A DNA stretch of 64,000 bases from JAEXZL01 sp049943125 (GTDB taxonomy: Bacteria > Bacillota > Clostridia > Clostridiales > Clostridiaceae): the NCBI RefSeq assembly GCF_049943125.1, contig NZ_CP188040.1, positions 3,782,001-3,846,000 of the forward strand, in the 5' to 3' direction. Below the pieces are notes generated by a model. The model ran no database searches, was not told the DNA's origin, and saw only the letters and a program-made list of their open reading frames with translations. Within the stretch, counting starts at the first letter, position 1. Every line of letters begins with the position of its first letter. Below, in pieces: positions 16,752 to 26,536 of the stretch. A program made the position numbers and the translations under genes.

Positions 16752-18707
16752 TTATTTAGTTATTTTTATATATTCCTCTGAAAGCTTATAGGGAGTAAAT
16801 TTCTTTCCTCCACCTTCATAGAACTTATTAAAGAATTCAAGATACTGAAGCCTTGCTGCATGTACATAAGAGCCCAGAGCATTAACAAGCAGGTTAAAGA
16901 CATGAAACACCAAAAACATAAGCGGTGCCAGTATATAGCTAAAAGGAGACGGAATTAATGATATTACTAGATTAAACGCATTTGCTATAAAACCCGTTGC
17001 CAGGCCTAATGCCATTAATCTAGAATAAGAAACAATATCCCCTAAGTAGCTTGTTACACCATATACTCCATATATGCCCCAACCAATCTTTGCTCCGATA
17101 GAAGGATATTCTCTCCCTGCAGTGAGAAGAACTCCTATAAGCCCAGCTCCAAGTAAAGTTCCACCCACAACAGTACTTATTCCTAAGAGCAATAGGACTG
17201 CTCCTATTAGTATTGCATACCAGGTACCAACATCATAAATAGCATCCTTCCAATGACCGCTCTTAATAAGCATATAGCCCTTCATTCCTAGGCCTACAAA
17301 TATGTGAATAAATCCAAAGGCCACTGAAATTATTAAGATTTCTGTTATGCTGTTAGGTGGGTCGATGGCATAGGGAATTTTAATTCCAAAATATCCTGAG
17401 AATAGATCTCCAAACCAGCTTCCATATATGGCACCCCAGATTACCGTGGATACCCCTGCATAAAGAAACAGCTTATAGCTATTTTTTTTATTCTTGTCCT
17501 TCACCATTTTAACAGCGATTGCAGAAGCAATAACCATTAAAAGCCCATAACCAGCATCGGAAAGCATCATTCCAAAGAATATCACATAAAATATTGAAAG
17601 TATTGGAGTTGGGTCCAGCTCTTTATATAAAGGTAAACTATACATTTCAACGATACCCTCAAAGGCCGCTGAAAAACCATTATTTTTTAATTTAATTGGA
17701 ACATGATCCTCTTCCATCTCTGTGGGCACCGCAAAAGTTATGTAATAGCTATCTTGAGCTACCTTATTCAAGGCCTGTTCCAGATCATTCTTTTTCTCTT
17801 CTGCTACCCAGCCCATGATAGTAATGGTATTCTTTGTTTTAAGAAAGTTATCTGCTGCAGAGTTTTGCATAAGAAGAGAATTATAGTATTCATAAACCAG
17901 TTCCAAATCAGAAAGCTTGTCCTTAAAACTCTCGATTTCCTCTATGGCTTCTAATCTTTCTTTATGGATTTCTTCAATTCTCCTCTTAAATTCTGTAATT
18001 AGCAGCTGAGGCTTCTCATTATGATTTAAAGTAAAAGGAGAAAAACCATAAAACTTCAATATTTCCTCACTAGCTTCTGCCATTTCTTTAGTAGTTAAAA
18101 GGAATAAAAAAACGTCCTGGGTATTTCTACTTATAACCTCAATATACCCATCCTGAATCTTTTCACTAAAGTCATTAAGAAGCTTATCCTCATACTGCTT
18201 GTTCAAAGAACCAATAAAATAAGAAGCATTGTTAAGCTCCTTAAGTGAAGAAAAGGGTGCATCAAAGTTCCTCCAAGGTCTAAGGGCTTCAATCTCTCCT
18301 TCTATTTTTGTTCTTTCATTTTCTAAATTGCTAAGCTTACCATCCAGATTACGAAGGGCATTCCAGGTTTCTTCCCAGGGAATTATCGTGACAGATTTTT
18401 TCAATTCCTCATAAGTAACAATCCTTTTATCCTCTAACATAGATAATAATCCACTTTTTATAGCAGCATATTCCTTTACAAAATCAATGGAATATTTTAT
18501 TCTTGCAAGGTTCTCCTGGAATTTGCCATAATCCTTACTTAAAGTATCCTTTTCTAGATCCTTTAACTCCTCATAGGCTTCTGTATTTATTACCTCGTGA
18601 AGATTAATAAATTCTGTTTCTCCAAAGAGCTGAAGCTCCCTAAGTAGATCATCCTTTTGTGATTCAAGAGCTAGCAATGTAAATTTATTCATTTTAACTA
18701 TCGCCAT
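16752..18707 (-). CDS. ntpI: V-type ATPase subunit I (a subunit, ion channel stator)
   Basis: 651 residues. The N-terminal 330 residues are a cytosolic coiled-coil arm; the C-terminal half has seven to eight membrane helices containing IFYVIFFGMMLSDAGYG and the conserved SYSRLMALGLATGFI segment, whose Arg faces the c-ring Glu. ATG 18705-18707 (MAIVKMNKFTLL) is the standard opening and overlaps the preceding gene by 14 bases; upstream TTG is unlikely. Confidence 0.95.
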   Translation of the reverse strand: MAIVKMNKFTLLALESQKDDLLRELQLFGETEFINLHEVINTEAYEELKDLEKDTLSKDYGKFQENLARIKYSIDFVKEYAAIKSGLLSMLEDKRIVTYEELKKSVTIIPWEETWNALRNLDGKLSNLENERTKIEGEIEALRPWRNFDAPFSSLKELNNASYFIGSLNKQYEDKLLNDFSEKIQDGYIEVISRNTQDVFLFLLTTKEMAEASEEILKFYGFSPFTLNHNEKPQLLITEFKRRIEEIHKERLEAIEEIESFKDKLSDLELVYEYYNSLLMQNSAADNFLKTKNTITIMGWVAEEKKNDLEQALNKVAQDSYYITFAVPTEMEEDHVPIKLKNNGFSAAFEGIVEMYSLPLYKELDPTPILSIFYVIFFGMMLSDAGYGLLMVIASAIAVKMVKDKNKKNSYKLFLYAGVSTVIWGAIYGSWFGDLFSGYFGIKIPYAIDPPNSITEILIISVAFGFIHIFVGLGMKGYMLIKSGHWKDAIYDVGTWYAILIGAVLLLLGISTVVGGTLLGAGLIGVLLTAGREYPSIGAKIGWGIYGVYGVTSYLGDIVSYSRLMALGLATGFIANAFNLVISLIPSPFSYILAPLMFLVFHVFNLLVNALGSYVHAARLQYLEFFNKFYEGGGKKFTPYKLSEEYIKITK

Positions 18708-19020
18708 TAATATCCACAATCCTCTCTATCACTAGCTTAATAGCTTTTTCAAGCTTTTCCTTTGAAGGGTTAAGAATTGCTTCCACAGCCTTGTTCCCTT
18801 CCTGAATTATAGGCTGTATTTCTTTTTCACCCTCTTCACTAGCAGCTTTAAAATAGCCATCAGCGGTGTCTTTAGACTGTTCTAAAATATTCTTGTAAAG
18901 GCTATCCGCTTCTTCCCTACCTTTTGAAGAAATTCTAATAGCCTCCTCTCTCGCCTCCTTAATAAGAGCCTCCGCTTCCTTTTCAGCTTTCTTTATTTCA
19001 TTAATTGCTTCTAAAGCCAT
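18694..19020 (-). CDS. V-type ATPase small peripheral-stalk subunit (G/H, NtpF-like)
   Basis: 108 residues, first gene of the operon. Nearly the whole protein is a charged coiled coil (EIKKAEKEAEALIKEAREEA) of the type that pairs with subunit E in the outer stalk. ATG 19018-19020 follows AAAGGTGGTGATAGG. Assignment rests on composition and operon position. Confidence 0.88.
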   Translation of the reverse strand: MALEAINEIKKAEKEAEALIKEAREEAIRISSKGREEADSLYKNILEQSKDTADGYFKAASEEGEKEIQPIIQEGNKAVEAILNPSKEKLEKAIKLVIERIVDINGDS

Positions 19021-19107
19021 AACACCTATCACCACCTTTTCTGCAATAAATTACTAATAAAATATTAATTAATGCTTAATATGGTATTAATTACTTTATA
19101 TTTGTTT

Positions 19108-19136
19108 ATTATACTTAAAAAAGCTATTTTTTTCAA
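19108..19136 (-). promoter_or_regulatory. Sigma-A promoter of the V-type ATPase operon
   Basis: TTGAAA (complement of 19131-19136), 17 bases, TATAAT (complement of 19108-19113), leaving a leader of about 80 bases before the first gene. Confidence 0.75.
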
Positions 19137-19226
19137 CTTTTAGAATAATTATAAAATAATTTATACATCTTGTTATCAAAATATTATTACTTTAATCTCC
19201 AAAAAGCTATACAAATTTTTAAAAAT

Positions 19227-20897
19227 TTATAGATTATTTATAATAGCGGTAACTTCTGGATTAGAGATATTAAAAACCACATAGCTAGTTTTTTCAATAA
19301 TTTCTCCGTTATTTAAAAATCTATCCATATCAATATTAAACTTTTCTATATATTCCTCCTTAACCTTTAGAGAGTATTTTTCTCTAAGTACTAATTCTTC
19401 TTCCTTGGAAATCTTCTTTACAATAAAATCAGGCATACCTCTCTTTTTGTTAAAATATAAATAATCATATCTTAATAGCTCCATAAATGCTTCAAAGCTT
19501 TCCTTAGGACAATAGTCATTAAAAAAATTAATAAGCACTTTATAATATTCATTTTTACCAATGCTTATTCTAAAATAACCCTTTATAATAAAGTACTCTG
19601 CTAGCTTTTTATAGAAATCAAAAGGGGTATTATACTGCCCTGTCATATAATCGATAACATTTGAAAATTTTCCGCTATTATAATATTTATCGACTAATTC
19701 TTCGATTCTTTTAAGCTCTCTTAGCTCCTGATAGCTAATATATTTTGATACTAATATTTCGTAAGGTGCATAAGGGGAGTAAATCATTTTATTTTCCTCC
19801 GCCTCTTCTCTCATACTGGAACCTTTTAACAACTTTAAAAAGCCTAACTGAAAGGCTTCAGGTCTCAAGGCATAAACATCATTAAAGGATTTTTTAAAGC
19901 TTACCATATCCTCCTTGGGCAAACCGGCTATTAGATCTAGATGGAGCTTTAAATTGTCCCCTTCTCTAAGCTTCATCACCTTTTCTGCAATTAAGCTGTA
20001 TTTTGCACCTCTGTTTATCTTTTTTAGTACCTCTTCGTTGGTAGTCTGAACACCTATTTCAAATTGAAATCTACCTTTGGGTGCAGTTTTTAAAAGAATA
20101 ATCTCTTCTTCGCTGAGAATATCTGCAGAAATCTCAAAGTGAAAAGAAGTTCTAGTTTCTAGAGAAATGAGAAATTTCCAAATATCTAATGAAAAACTTT
20201 TTCTTGCGTTAAAGGTTCTATCCACAAACTTTACAAGCTTTACTCCTTTGTCCATAAAGTATTGAAGCTCTGCTTTAACTCTATCACCCTCAAGAAACCT
20301 AACCCCATGAGTTGTTGAAGATAAACAATAGCTGCAATTAAAAGGACATCCTCTAGAAGCTTCATAATATATAATTTTATTTTCTAAATCCTCTAAGGTA
20401 TCATAAGGAAAGGTTAAAGCATTCATATTTATGAGCCTTCGAGCTCCCTCATAATGCACTAAGGAGCCTTCTTTATAAAAAAGTCCTTTTATTCCTTGAA
20501 TCTTATTACCTTCTATCAATGCATTAATAAGCTCTCTATAGGTTTCTTCTCCCTCTCCTTCCACTAAATAGTCCACATCATAGCACTTAATTATTTCCAC
20601 TCCATCATAGCTGACCTCAGGGCCTCCTAATATAATAGTAACCTCTGGAATAACAAGCTTAATTAGTCCTGTTAGTCTTCCTATGTATTCCATATTCCAG
20701 ATGTAGCAGGAAAATCCAATTACATCTGGACTTGTTTCTATAATTGCTTCTAAAATATTTTCTATTCTATCATTAATAGTGAACTCCATAAGCTCGCAGT
20801 GATAGTCCAAATCCTTAGTGTATGACTTCAAATATCTTATTGCTAAATTACTATGAATGTATTGAGAATTAACTCCTACTAACGCTACCTTTAACAT
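19227..20897 (-). CDS. B12-binding-domain radical SAM protein (DUF4080 type)
   Basis: 556 residues. Residues 1-130 form a B12-binding-like Rossmann domain (SCYIWNMEYIGRL, ILGGPEVSYDG); the radical SAM cluster motif CPFNCSYC is near residue 185 (ASRGCPFNCSYCLSS), and the C-terminal 170 residues correspond to the DUF4080 extension (QELRELKRIEELVDKYYNSG). Such enzymes resemble BchE/P-methylase-type radical SAM proteins, but the substrate is unknown. The methyltransferase-like gene lies eight bases upstream, so the two are co-transcribed. Confidence 0.85.
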   Translation of the reverse strand: MLKVALVGVNSQYIHSNLAIRYLKSYTKDLDYHCELMEFTINDRIENILEAIIETSPDVIGFSCYIWNMEYIGRLTGLIKLVIPEVTIILGGPEVSYDGVEIIKCYDVDYLVEGEGEETYRELINALIEGNKIQGIKGLFYKEGSLVHYEGARRLINMNALTFPYDTLEDLENKIIYYEASRGCPFNCSYCLSSTTHGVRFLEGDRVKAELQYFMDKGVKLVKFVDRTFNARKSFSLDIWKFLISLETRTSFHFEISADILSEEEIILLKTAPKGRFQFEIGVQTTNEEVLKKINRGAKYSLIAEKVMKLREGDNLKLHLDLIAGLPKEDMVSFKKSFNDVYALRPEAFQLGFLKLLKGSSMREEAEENKMIYSPYAPYEILVSKYISYQELRELKRIEELVDKYYNSGKFSNVIDYMTGQYNTPFDFYKKLAEYFIIKGYFRISIGKNEYYKVLINFFNDYCPKESFEAFMELLRYDYLYFNKKRGMPDFIVKKISKEEELVLREKYSLKVKEEYIEKFNIDMDRFLNNGEIIEKTSYVVFNISNPEVTAIINNL

Positions 20898-20905
20898 CTC
20901 TTATG

Positions 20906-21406
20906 TTACTTCCTTTCTCCTTGAAGTATAAATACTCCCTCTAAACTTTTTGCTTCCTTTATGTGAAAATCCTCTTTGATAAGCTCTTTTACTGAATTCA
21001 AATCAGAAATAAGAAAAGGATTTGTTTCCATAATAAGTAGTTCCTTATAGTTTTCTTCAGAAAATAAAATTTTAATCTTATTTTTATAAGGCTTTAAAGA
21101 CTTCTTTTCAATATCAAATATATAGAGTTCACCTGATGGCTTAATATAATCTTTTATTTCCTTTATTAACCCCAGCCTTTCTTTTTTACTATTTAAAGAG
21201 CTTAAAAAAAAGAATAATACTATATTATCATACTTACCTTTACATTCTTCCTTAAAGTCTTCTTCGTTTTCTACAATATCTACAGAAACTTCTTCTCCCT
21301 GCTCTTTTAGGAAATTATATATGATATAATTATCATCCCTTCCTATCTCTAAAATCTCTCCCTTAAAAATTAGTTCTCTTAGATCGATAACTGAAGTGCC
21401 ATCCAT
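20906..21406 (-). CDS. Degenerate class I methyltransferase-like protein
   Basis: 166 residues. It has a Rossmann-like pattern: GEILEIGRDDNYIIYNFL resembles SAM-binding motif I, YDNIVLFFFLSSL fits motif IV, and IKDYIKPSGELYIFDIEK matches the post-motif loop of class I methyltransferases. Motif I lacks the full G-x-G-x-G pattern, so catalytic competence is uncertain. ATG 21404-21406 follows GGGAGGATT. Function may be tied to the radical SAM partner downstream. Confidence 0.6.
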   Translation of the reverse strand: MDGTSVIDLRELIFKGEILEIGRDDNYIIYNFLKEQGEEVSVDIVENEEDFKEECKGKYDNIVLFFFLSSLNSKKERLGLIKEIKDYIKPSGELYIFDIEKKSLKPYKNKIKILFSEENYKELLIMETNPFLISDLNSVKELIKEDFHIKEAKSLEGVFILQGERK

Positions 21407-21467
21407 AAAACAATCCTCCCAATCTCTTCCATTCTACAATAAATTCTACAAAAAAAAAATAATCCCT

Positions 21468-22202
21468 TTAATTAAAGGAATTATTATAAAGTTCACTATT
21501 CTTAATATTTTTTTCGAAATAGTCAAGCAAGTAGCCAGCAGTACTTCTCTGAGCTTGAGTCAAAATCGTTGTTGAAATATTATAGTATTTCTCTTCAATC
21601 TCAGATATATCATCATATTCCTCGTGAGCATCAAAGGCTACCTGAGCATTTTCTTTAATATAGTCTTCTATCTCAGGATATCTTATAACACCAGATTCTA
21701 CTGCAAAGGAATAATCATTGAGAAGCCTCTTGATAATCCATAATTCAAATTGTCTATGCTTCTTTAATAGCTTATTATTTACATGATGAGGAACCGTGGC
21801 ATCCTGTACCAGATGACAGGAGGCACCTAAATAAAACATTGCTAAATTCATATCCTTATTATCTTTTAATTGACTATAGGACATATTGTAATATTTTAAA
21901 GCTTCAACCATAGCATTGGAAAATCCATATAAACCTTTTTCCTTGGTTATATGATAAAAATGATTGGTGCTTTTAAAATCCTGATCTGCCCATACTACCC
22001 CTTCATTCAAAGCCTTTATATTCTTTTTATAGAAAGCCGCAGCTTCCGTATATCCATCATTATTTAAAATCTGCACCGCTTGCATATTTATAAATTTGTG
22101 TACTATACAGTGGGTTTTAACGGCAATTTTCTTTACTGGATTAACAACCACCATGGCTCCTCTTACCATTCTGCCATAGGTATGTTCCATTCTCCTTCCC
22201 AT
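21468..22202 (-). CDS. Zinc-dependent phospholipase C-like protein without signal peptide
   Basis: 244 residues. The metal-binding pattern of the phospholipase C/P1 nuclease family is present: THCIVHKF (about residue 30), WADQDFKSTNHFYH (about 72-85), and FYLGASCHLVQDATVPHH (about 122-139) followed by HRQFELW, comparable to YLGEAMHYFGD-type motifs of clostridial alpha-toxin. Unlike alpha-toxin there is no signal peptide, no C2/PLAT domain, and the N-terminus (MGRRMEHTYGRMVRG) is basic. It may act inside the cell or during sporulation. Start supported by AAGGAAGTGGAAAG. Confidence 0.78.
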   Translation of the reverse strand: MGRRMEHTYGRMVRGAMVVVNPVKKIAVKTHCIVHKFINMQAVQILNNDGYTEAAAFYKKNIKALNEGVVWADQDFKSTNHFYHITKEKGLYGFSNAMVEALKYYNMSYSQLKDNKDMNLAMFYLGASCHLVQDATVPHHVNNKLLKKHRQFELWIIKRLLNDYSFAVESGVIRYPEIEDYIKENAQVAFDAHEEYDDISEIEEKYYNISTTILTQAQRSTAGYLLDYFEKNIKNSELYNNSFN

Positions 22203-22389
22203 CTTTCCACTTCCTTATCAATTCTATTATTTTATAATAATAGTTATTAATTATTTTTATATCACATGTAAGAGAAATTGTCTATTTCTATTTTGTAAAT
22301 TATATTTTCTATATTTTTATAACATCTTTGAATATACTCTCTATAAAAAGAATAGTAATAAATTATATAAAAATATGTGAGGTAGCTTT

Positions 22390-23889
22390 ATGAAAGGTGA
22401 TAGCTTCTATAAGAGTACTGCTGTACTCACTGCATCAAATATTCTAACCGGTGTCTTTGGCTTTGTATTTACCGTTACCCTTACTCATCACTTAGGAGCA
22501 GAGGGTATGGGACTTTATAACCTAGTTATGCCTCTTTATAATTTATTTATCTGCATCATGTCAGCAGGTATAGTTGCTGCTCTTTCTAAAGTATCCGCTA
22601 TATACCTAGAAAGAAAAGAGATAAAAAATCTATATAAAACTGTTAAAACAACTGCTTTTTTTAATTTACTATGGTCAATAACCATAACCTTAATAGTATT
22701 ATCCTTAAACGGTTTTTTAACCAATGAAATAATTAAAGACTCTAGGACTTCCCTAGCCTTATGGATAATTTGTCCTGCAATGATATTTGTAACCTTATCG
22801 AACATTCTAAAAGGTTTCTTTTACGGTATATCCAAGGTTATGGTACCTTCAATAATAGATATCTTTGAAAAGGCAATCAGAATTGTAGCACTATTAACAC
22901 TGCTTATTTTCTTTGATAGCTCCTCAACTATGGTAAAGCTTTCTGTCGCCTATGGTGCTTTATGCATTGGAGAATTAATCAGTTTATTACTATTATTTAT
23001 ATATTATAAGCTTAACAGACTACCATTAAAAAATAGTACAAGCCCTGTAGAAGGAAGAGCCCAGCTGCTTTATAACGTTCTTTCAATTTCTGTCCCCTTG
23101 TGTATAAATGGAATTATTACAAATATTCTATCCACCACCTCTGCCCTAATTGTACCCAGGAGGCTCATCGTTGCAGGCTTTAGTGAATCCATTGCTCTTT
23201 CTATGATAGGAAAATTTAGCTCTATGGCCATAGCTATAGTTTTCTTTCCCATGGTTATAATTGGCTCAATAAATACTGTCCTTATACCGGATCTATCAAA
23301 AAGCGTTAGCAAAAAGGATTTCTCCTCTTCAGAGAATAGGATAAAGGATGTTTTAAGACTTTCTTTTGTTCTAGGCTTATGCACCTTAATGATTTGTACT
23401 ACTATACCAAATAACCTTGGACATATGCTTTTCAAAAGGAACGATTTAGCTCAGTATATTCGTTTTGCAGCTCTTGCTGCTCCCTTTGTTTACACCTCTG
23501 TAACCACCTACGGAATATTAAACGGTATAGGAAGGCATAACATCCTGTTGAGGAACTCTGTAGCAGTGTCCTTATTGGAGCTAGTATTGCTTTTTATTTT
23601 TACGGCCATTCCTAATATAAATATACTGGGTTATGGAATAACAATGATCATATCCGCATGCATTACTATTGGTCTAAATCTATATGAGATAAAAAAATAT
23701 TATGAGCTAGAGTTTTCACTTACCAATATTATTATCTTAGCCTTATGCGCCTTATTTATTTATTATGTTCTAAGATTCCTTAATAACAGCCTATCCGATG
23801 ATTTAAACGCCACAAAAAACATAATTATAATCTTTTGGGGTTTTATGCTCTTTATCATTTCTATATTCATTACAAAAAAAGCAGAATAA
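22390..23889 (+). CDS. spoVB: Stage V sporulation protein B-like flippase (MOP superfamily)
   Basis: 499 residues, about 14 membrane helices, PST/MurJ-type fold. N-terminal KSTAVLTASNILTGVFGFVF and LTHHLGAEGMGLYNLVMPLYN are characteristic of SpoVB, required for spore cortex synthesis in Bacillus, presumably by flipping a lipid-linked precursor. It is monocistronic with a following terminator, and convergent with a second flippase. Assignment as SpoVB rather than a general polysaccharide exporter rests on these N-terminal motifs. Confidence 0.82.
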   Translation: MKGDSFYKSTAVLTASNILTGVFGFVFTVTLTHHLGAEGMGLYNLVMPLYNLFICIMSAGIVAALSKVSAIYLERKEIKNLYKTVKTTAFFNLLWSITITLIVLSLNGFLTNEIIKDSRTSLALWIICPAMIFVTLSNILKGFFYGISKVMVPSIIDIFEKAIRIVALLTLLIFFDSSSTMVKLSVAYGALCIGELISLLLLFIYYKLNRLPLKNSTSPVEGRAQLLYNVLSISVPLCINGIITNILSTTSALIVPRRLIVAGFSESIALSMIGKFSSMAIAIVFFPMVIIGSINTVLIPDLSKSVSKKDFSSSENRIKDVLRLSFVLGLCTLMICTTIPNNLGHMLFKRNDLAQYIRFAALAAPFVYTSVTTYGILNGIGRHNILLRNSVAVSLLELVLLFIFTAIPNINILGYGITMIISACITIGLNLYEIKKYYELEFSLTNIIILALCALFIYYVLRFLNNSLSDDLNATKNIIIIFWGFMLFIISIFITKKAE

Positions 23890-23917
23890 AAAAAACCTGC
23901 AATTATGCAGGTTTTTT
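23888..23917. terminator. Bidirectional terminator between the two flippase genes
   Basis: AAAAACCTGCA and TGCAGGTTTTTT with an ATTA loop; A-run and U-run flank it on either strand. Confidence 0.88.
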
Positions 23918-23918
23918 A

Positions 23919-25529
23919 TCATCTCATCCTTCTTCTTATAACTTTTGGTATCTTATTATACAATCTAGGAGAAATTCTCTTAATTTCTTCTTTAGTTACT
24001 GAGCCCATTAAAATTAAGGCGAAGGCATAAAAAGCTACCCCTACTATTATAGAGAGGATCATAGACAAACCATAGAGCTTAATGGATGGACTTGTACCTC
24101 CTAATAATAGGATGTATTTATTGGTCAAATACACACCGATTCCCATTACACCACTGGCGGCCAAAGGTCCGCTAAGCAATGATACATAAGGGACCTTCCT
24201 TCTTATAGTCTTTCTTAAAACTCTAATATTCAATAACGCAGTAATTCCATAACCAGCATAGCCACCAATAATAGCGCCATAAATATTTATATCAGGATTT
24301 ACTATGAGTATATAGTTTACTAATATCTTCACCACAATTCCTATAAGAAGTGTAACAATAACAGGATAGAACTTATTAAGACTCTGCAAAATTGTTGCCT
24401 GAAGCTGTATAAGCCCCATTAAAACTGTAATAAATGACCCAAAGAACAATAGCTTATATCCCCCTGGATCTCCGGGATATATTATCCCAAAGGCAGTTCT
24501 GCTTAAAAGCATAAGGCCAACAGCAGCAGGTATTGTTATTATGAAGCTCACCTTAAAAGCAAAGGATATGGATTCTTTTATCCTATCATTGTCTCTATTG
24601 ATAAGTGCTCTTGATATAACTGGTAAAGTTATAGTGCCTATAGCAGTAATAAAAACTAATGGAACATTAGATAAAGTTTGATATTGTCCAAGGTAACCAG
24701 AAAGAGTATCAATTTTATCTATTAAAAAGCCCGCTGTTTCCAGCCTCCCTCTAACATTAGCCGTATCAATGAGTGCTCCAAAATTTTGAAGTCCAGTACT
24801 CATAGTAATTGGAAGCCCATACATTATTACCTTCTTTAAAAGATACTTTGTGCTGTGTCTTCTATGTTCCAGCTGCTTACCACTAGGAATCTTAAAATAT
24901 TTATTTACTTGATAGATATAAATGAGATAAACCACTGCTACTAGTGCCCCTAAGGAGGTACCTATAGTAGCTCCTGCTACACCCATTTCAAGACCAAAGG
25001 AATTTAAAAGGATATAAGCAAAAAGTAGGCTTACAACTACATTTATCAGTTGTTCTAATATTTGAGATATACCAATAGGTGTAATTATGTTCCTACCCTG
25101 AAAATATCCTCTATAAGAAACTAGTCCTGAAGTAATTGTTATGGTAGGAGCCAGCATCATTAAAGAATATACTGAACGAGGATTATTAGTTAATTCACTA
25201 ATGGGCTTTGCCAGAATTATCATAAGCAGTGTAGAAGTAAATCCAACTGCTAATAATAAAGCTCTTGTTATCTTAAAGGCTTTTAAAGCATCTCTGGGAT
25301 TACCTTTTTCATCAAGCTCAGCTACTAGCTTAGCTATAGCCGGCTGCATCCCTACATTAGTAACAGCATAAAGCCAGGTAAATACCTGATATGTACTATT
25401 ATAAATACCAAAGCCTTGAGAGCCTATAATCCCTGATAATAAAGGTACATATACTAAAGACAATAGCTTAACCAATATCCCTGATATGGATAATATAAGT
25501 ACCGCTTTAGTGGAAGATTGTTCTTTCAT
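23919..25529 (-). CDS. MurJ/YtgP-type lipid flippase (MOP superfamily)
   Basis: 536 residues, about 14 membrane helices. The opening STKAVLILSISGILVKLLSL and GIIGSQGFGIYNSTYQVFTW, and the basic C-terminus IPKVIRRRMR, fit the YtgP group, which functions as lipid II flippase (MurJ) in Firmicutes. It overlaps no neighbour, is nine bases downstream of the pseudouridine synthase gene, and is convergent with spoVB. Confidence 0.82.
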   Translation of the reverse strand: MKEQSSTKAVLILSISGILVKLLSLVYVPLLSGIIGSQGFGIYNSTYQVFTWLYAVTNVGMQPAIAKLVAELDEKGNPRDALKAFKITRALLLAVGFTSTLLMIILAKPISELTNNPRSVYSLMMLAPTITITSGLVSYRGYFQGRNIITPIGISQILEQLINVVVSLLFAYILLNSFGLEMGVAGATIGTSLGALVAVVYLIYIYQVNKYFKIPSGKQLEHRRHSTKYLLKKVIMYGLPITMSTGLQNFGALIDTANVRGRLETAGFLIDKIDTLSGYLGQYQTLSNVPLVFITAIGTITLPVISRALINRDNDRIKESISFAFKVSFIITIPAAVGLMLLSRTAFGIIYPGDPGGYKLLFFGSFITVLMGLIQLQATILQSLNKFYPVIVTLLIGIVVKILVNYILIVNPDINIYGAIIGGYAGYGITALLNIRVLRKTIRRKVPYVSLLSGPLAASGVMGIGVYLTNKYILLLGGTSPSIKLYGLSMILSIIVGVAFYAFALILMGSVTKEEIKRISPRLYNKIPKVIRRRMR

Positions 25530-25538
25530 ACTAAACTC

Positions 25539-26513
25539 CTATCTAATAACTACTCTGAAAACATCCTTCTTTATTTTCTTAAAAATCGGTGGAAGGGCCT
25601 CAGCAACGGTTTTATTTTCCATATACTGAAACTTCTCCGTGCAATTTCTAAAAATTAATTTGTAAGCATATAGAAATTGATAATTTAATCCATACTTATT
25701 AATAAAGAATTCATTTACTTTTCTTTCACCATATTTTTGGTCTCCTATAATAGGGTAACCTAAATGAGCAAGATGGGCTCTAAGCTGATGACTCCTACCG
25801 GTTATTAAATCTATTTCTATCAGTGAATATAAGGCATCGGTCTGAATAAGCTTAACCTCCATGGCTATTTTCTTGCTCATTGGAACCTCCTCATCATATA
25901 TTTTAGATATGTTGTTCTCACTATCCTTCATTATGAAAGCTTCGTAGGTTCCAGACTGCATCTTCCCTTTAACCAGAGCCATGTAATATTTTTTAATTTT
26001 TCTCTCTCTAATCATCTCATTAAGCTGCTTTAGAGCTTCAAAATTCTTTCCAAAAAGCACCATGCCTGAAGTATTTCTATCTAACCTGTTGCAGGGAGCA
26101 GGGGTAAAGGTTACCTCCTGCTCAGGAAGATAATCACCCTTATCATTAAGATAGCTTAGAGCAAAATCTGTAAGAGTAATTTCTCCTTTTTTATCACCAT
26201 GAACCAATACATTAGGCCACTTTTCTAATATAAGTAGGTTTTCATCCTCAAATATTATTTTAAGATGGCTAGGATCAACCTTTTGAAAGTTTACAACCTT
26301 TTTCTTATTAGAAGCAGTGGTGGTTATATCTCTTATTTCTACTACATCTCCTAATTCAAGCACATACTTTTCTTTCTTCTTACTGCCATTTATTTTCACA
26401 TCACCTTTTCTAAGGGTTTTATATATGGCACTAAGAGGTACATCCTTTAAGAGCTTTCTTAAAAACTTATCCAATCTTTGACCTGCTTCATTAGAACCTA
26501 TTTCTATCTTCAT
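25539..26513 (-). CDS. RluA-family 23S rRNA pseudouridine synthase
   Basis: 324 residues. S4-like RNA-binding domain at the N-terminus (GQRLDKFLRKLLKDVP, LRKGDVKING), catalytic motif NRLDRNTSG (about residue 140, Asp is the nucleophile), and C-terminal TGRSHQLRAHLAHLGYPIIGD. This is the RluC/RluD layout, targeting large-subunit rRNA. The exact site cannot be told from sequence. Confidence 0.9.
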   Translation of the reverse strand: MKIEIGSNEAGQRLDKFLRKLLKDVPLSAIYKTLRKGDVKINGSKKKEKYVLELGDVVEIRDITTTASNKKKVVNFQKVDPSHLKIIFEDENLLILEKWPNVLVHGDKKGEITLTDFALSYLNDKGDYLPEQEVTFTPAPCNRLDRNTSGMVLFGKNFEALKQLNEMIRERKIKKYYMALVKGKMQSGTYEAFIMKDSENNISKIYDEEVPMSKKIAMEVKLIQTDALYSLIEIDLITGRSHQLRAHLAHLGYPIIGDQKYGERKVNEFFINKYGLNYQFLYAYKLIFRNCTEKFQYMENKTVAEALPPIFKKIKKDVFRVVIR

Positions 26514-26536
26514 ATTAATCTCCTATTCTATTTTCT

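Noticed and set aside
22390..25529. The two flippase genes as a recent duplication
   Set aside because: They share only the general MOP fold and different signature motifs; they are distinct families (SpoVB versus YtgP/MurJ), convergently arranged.
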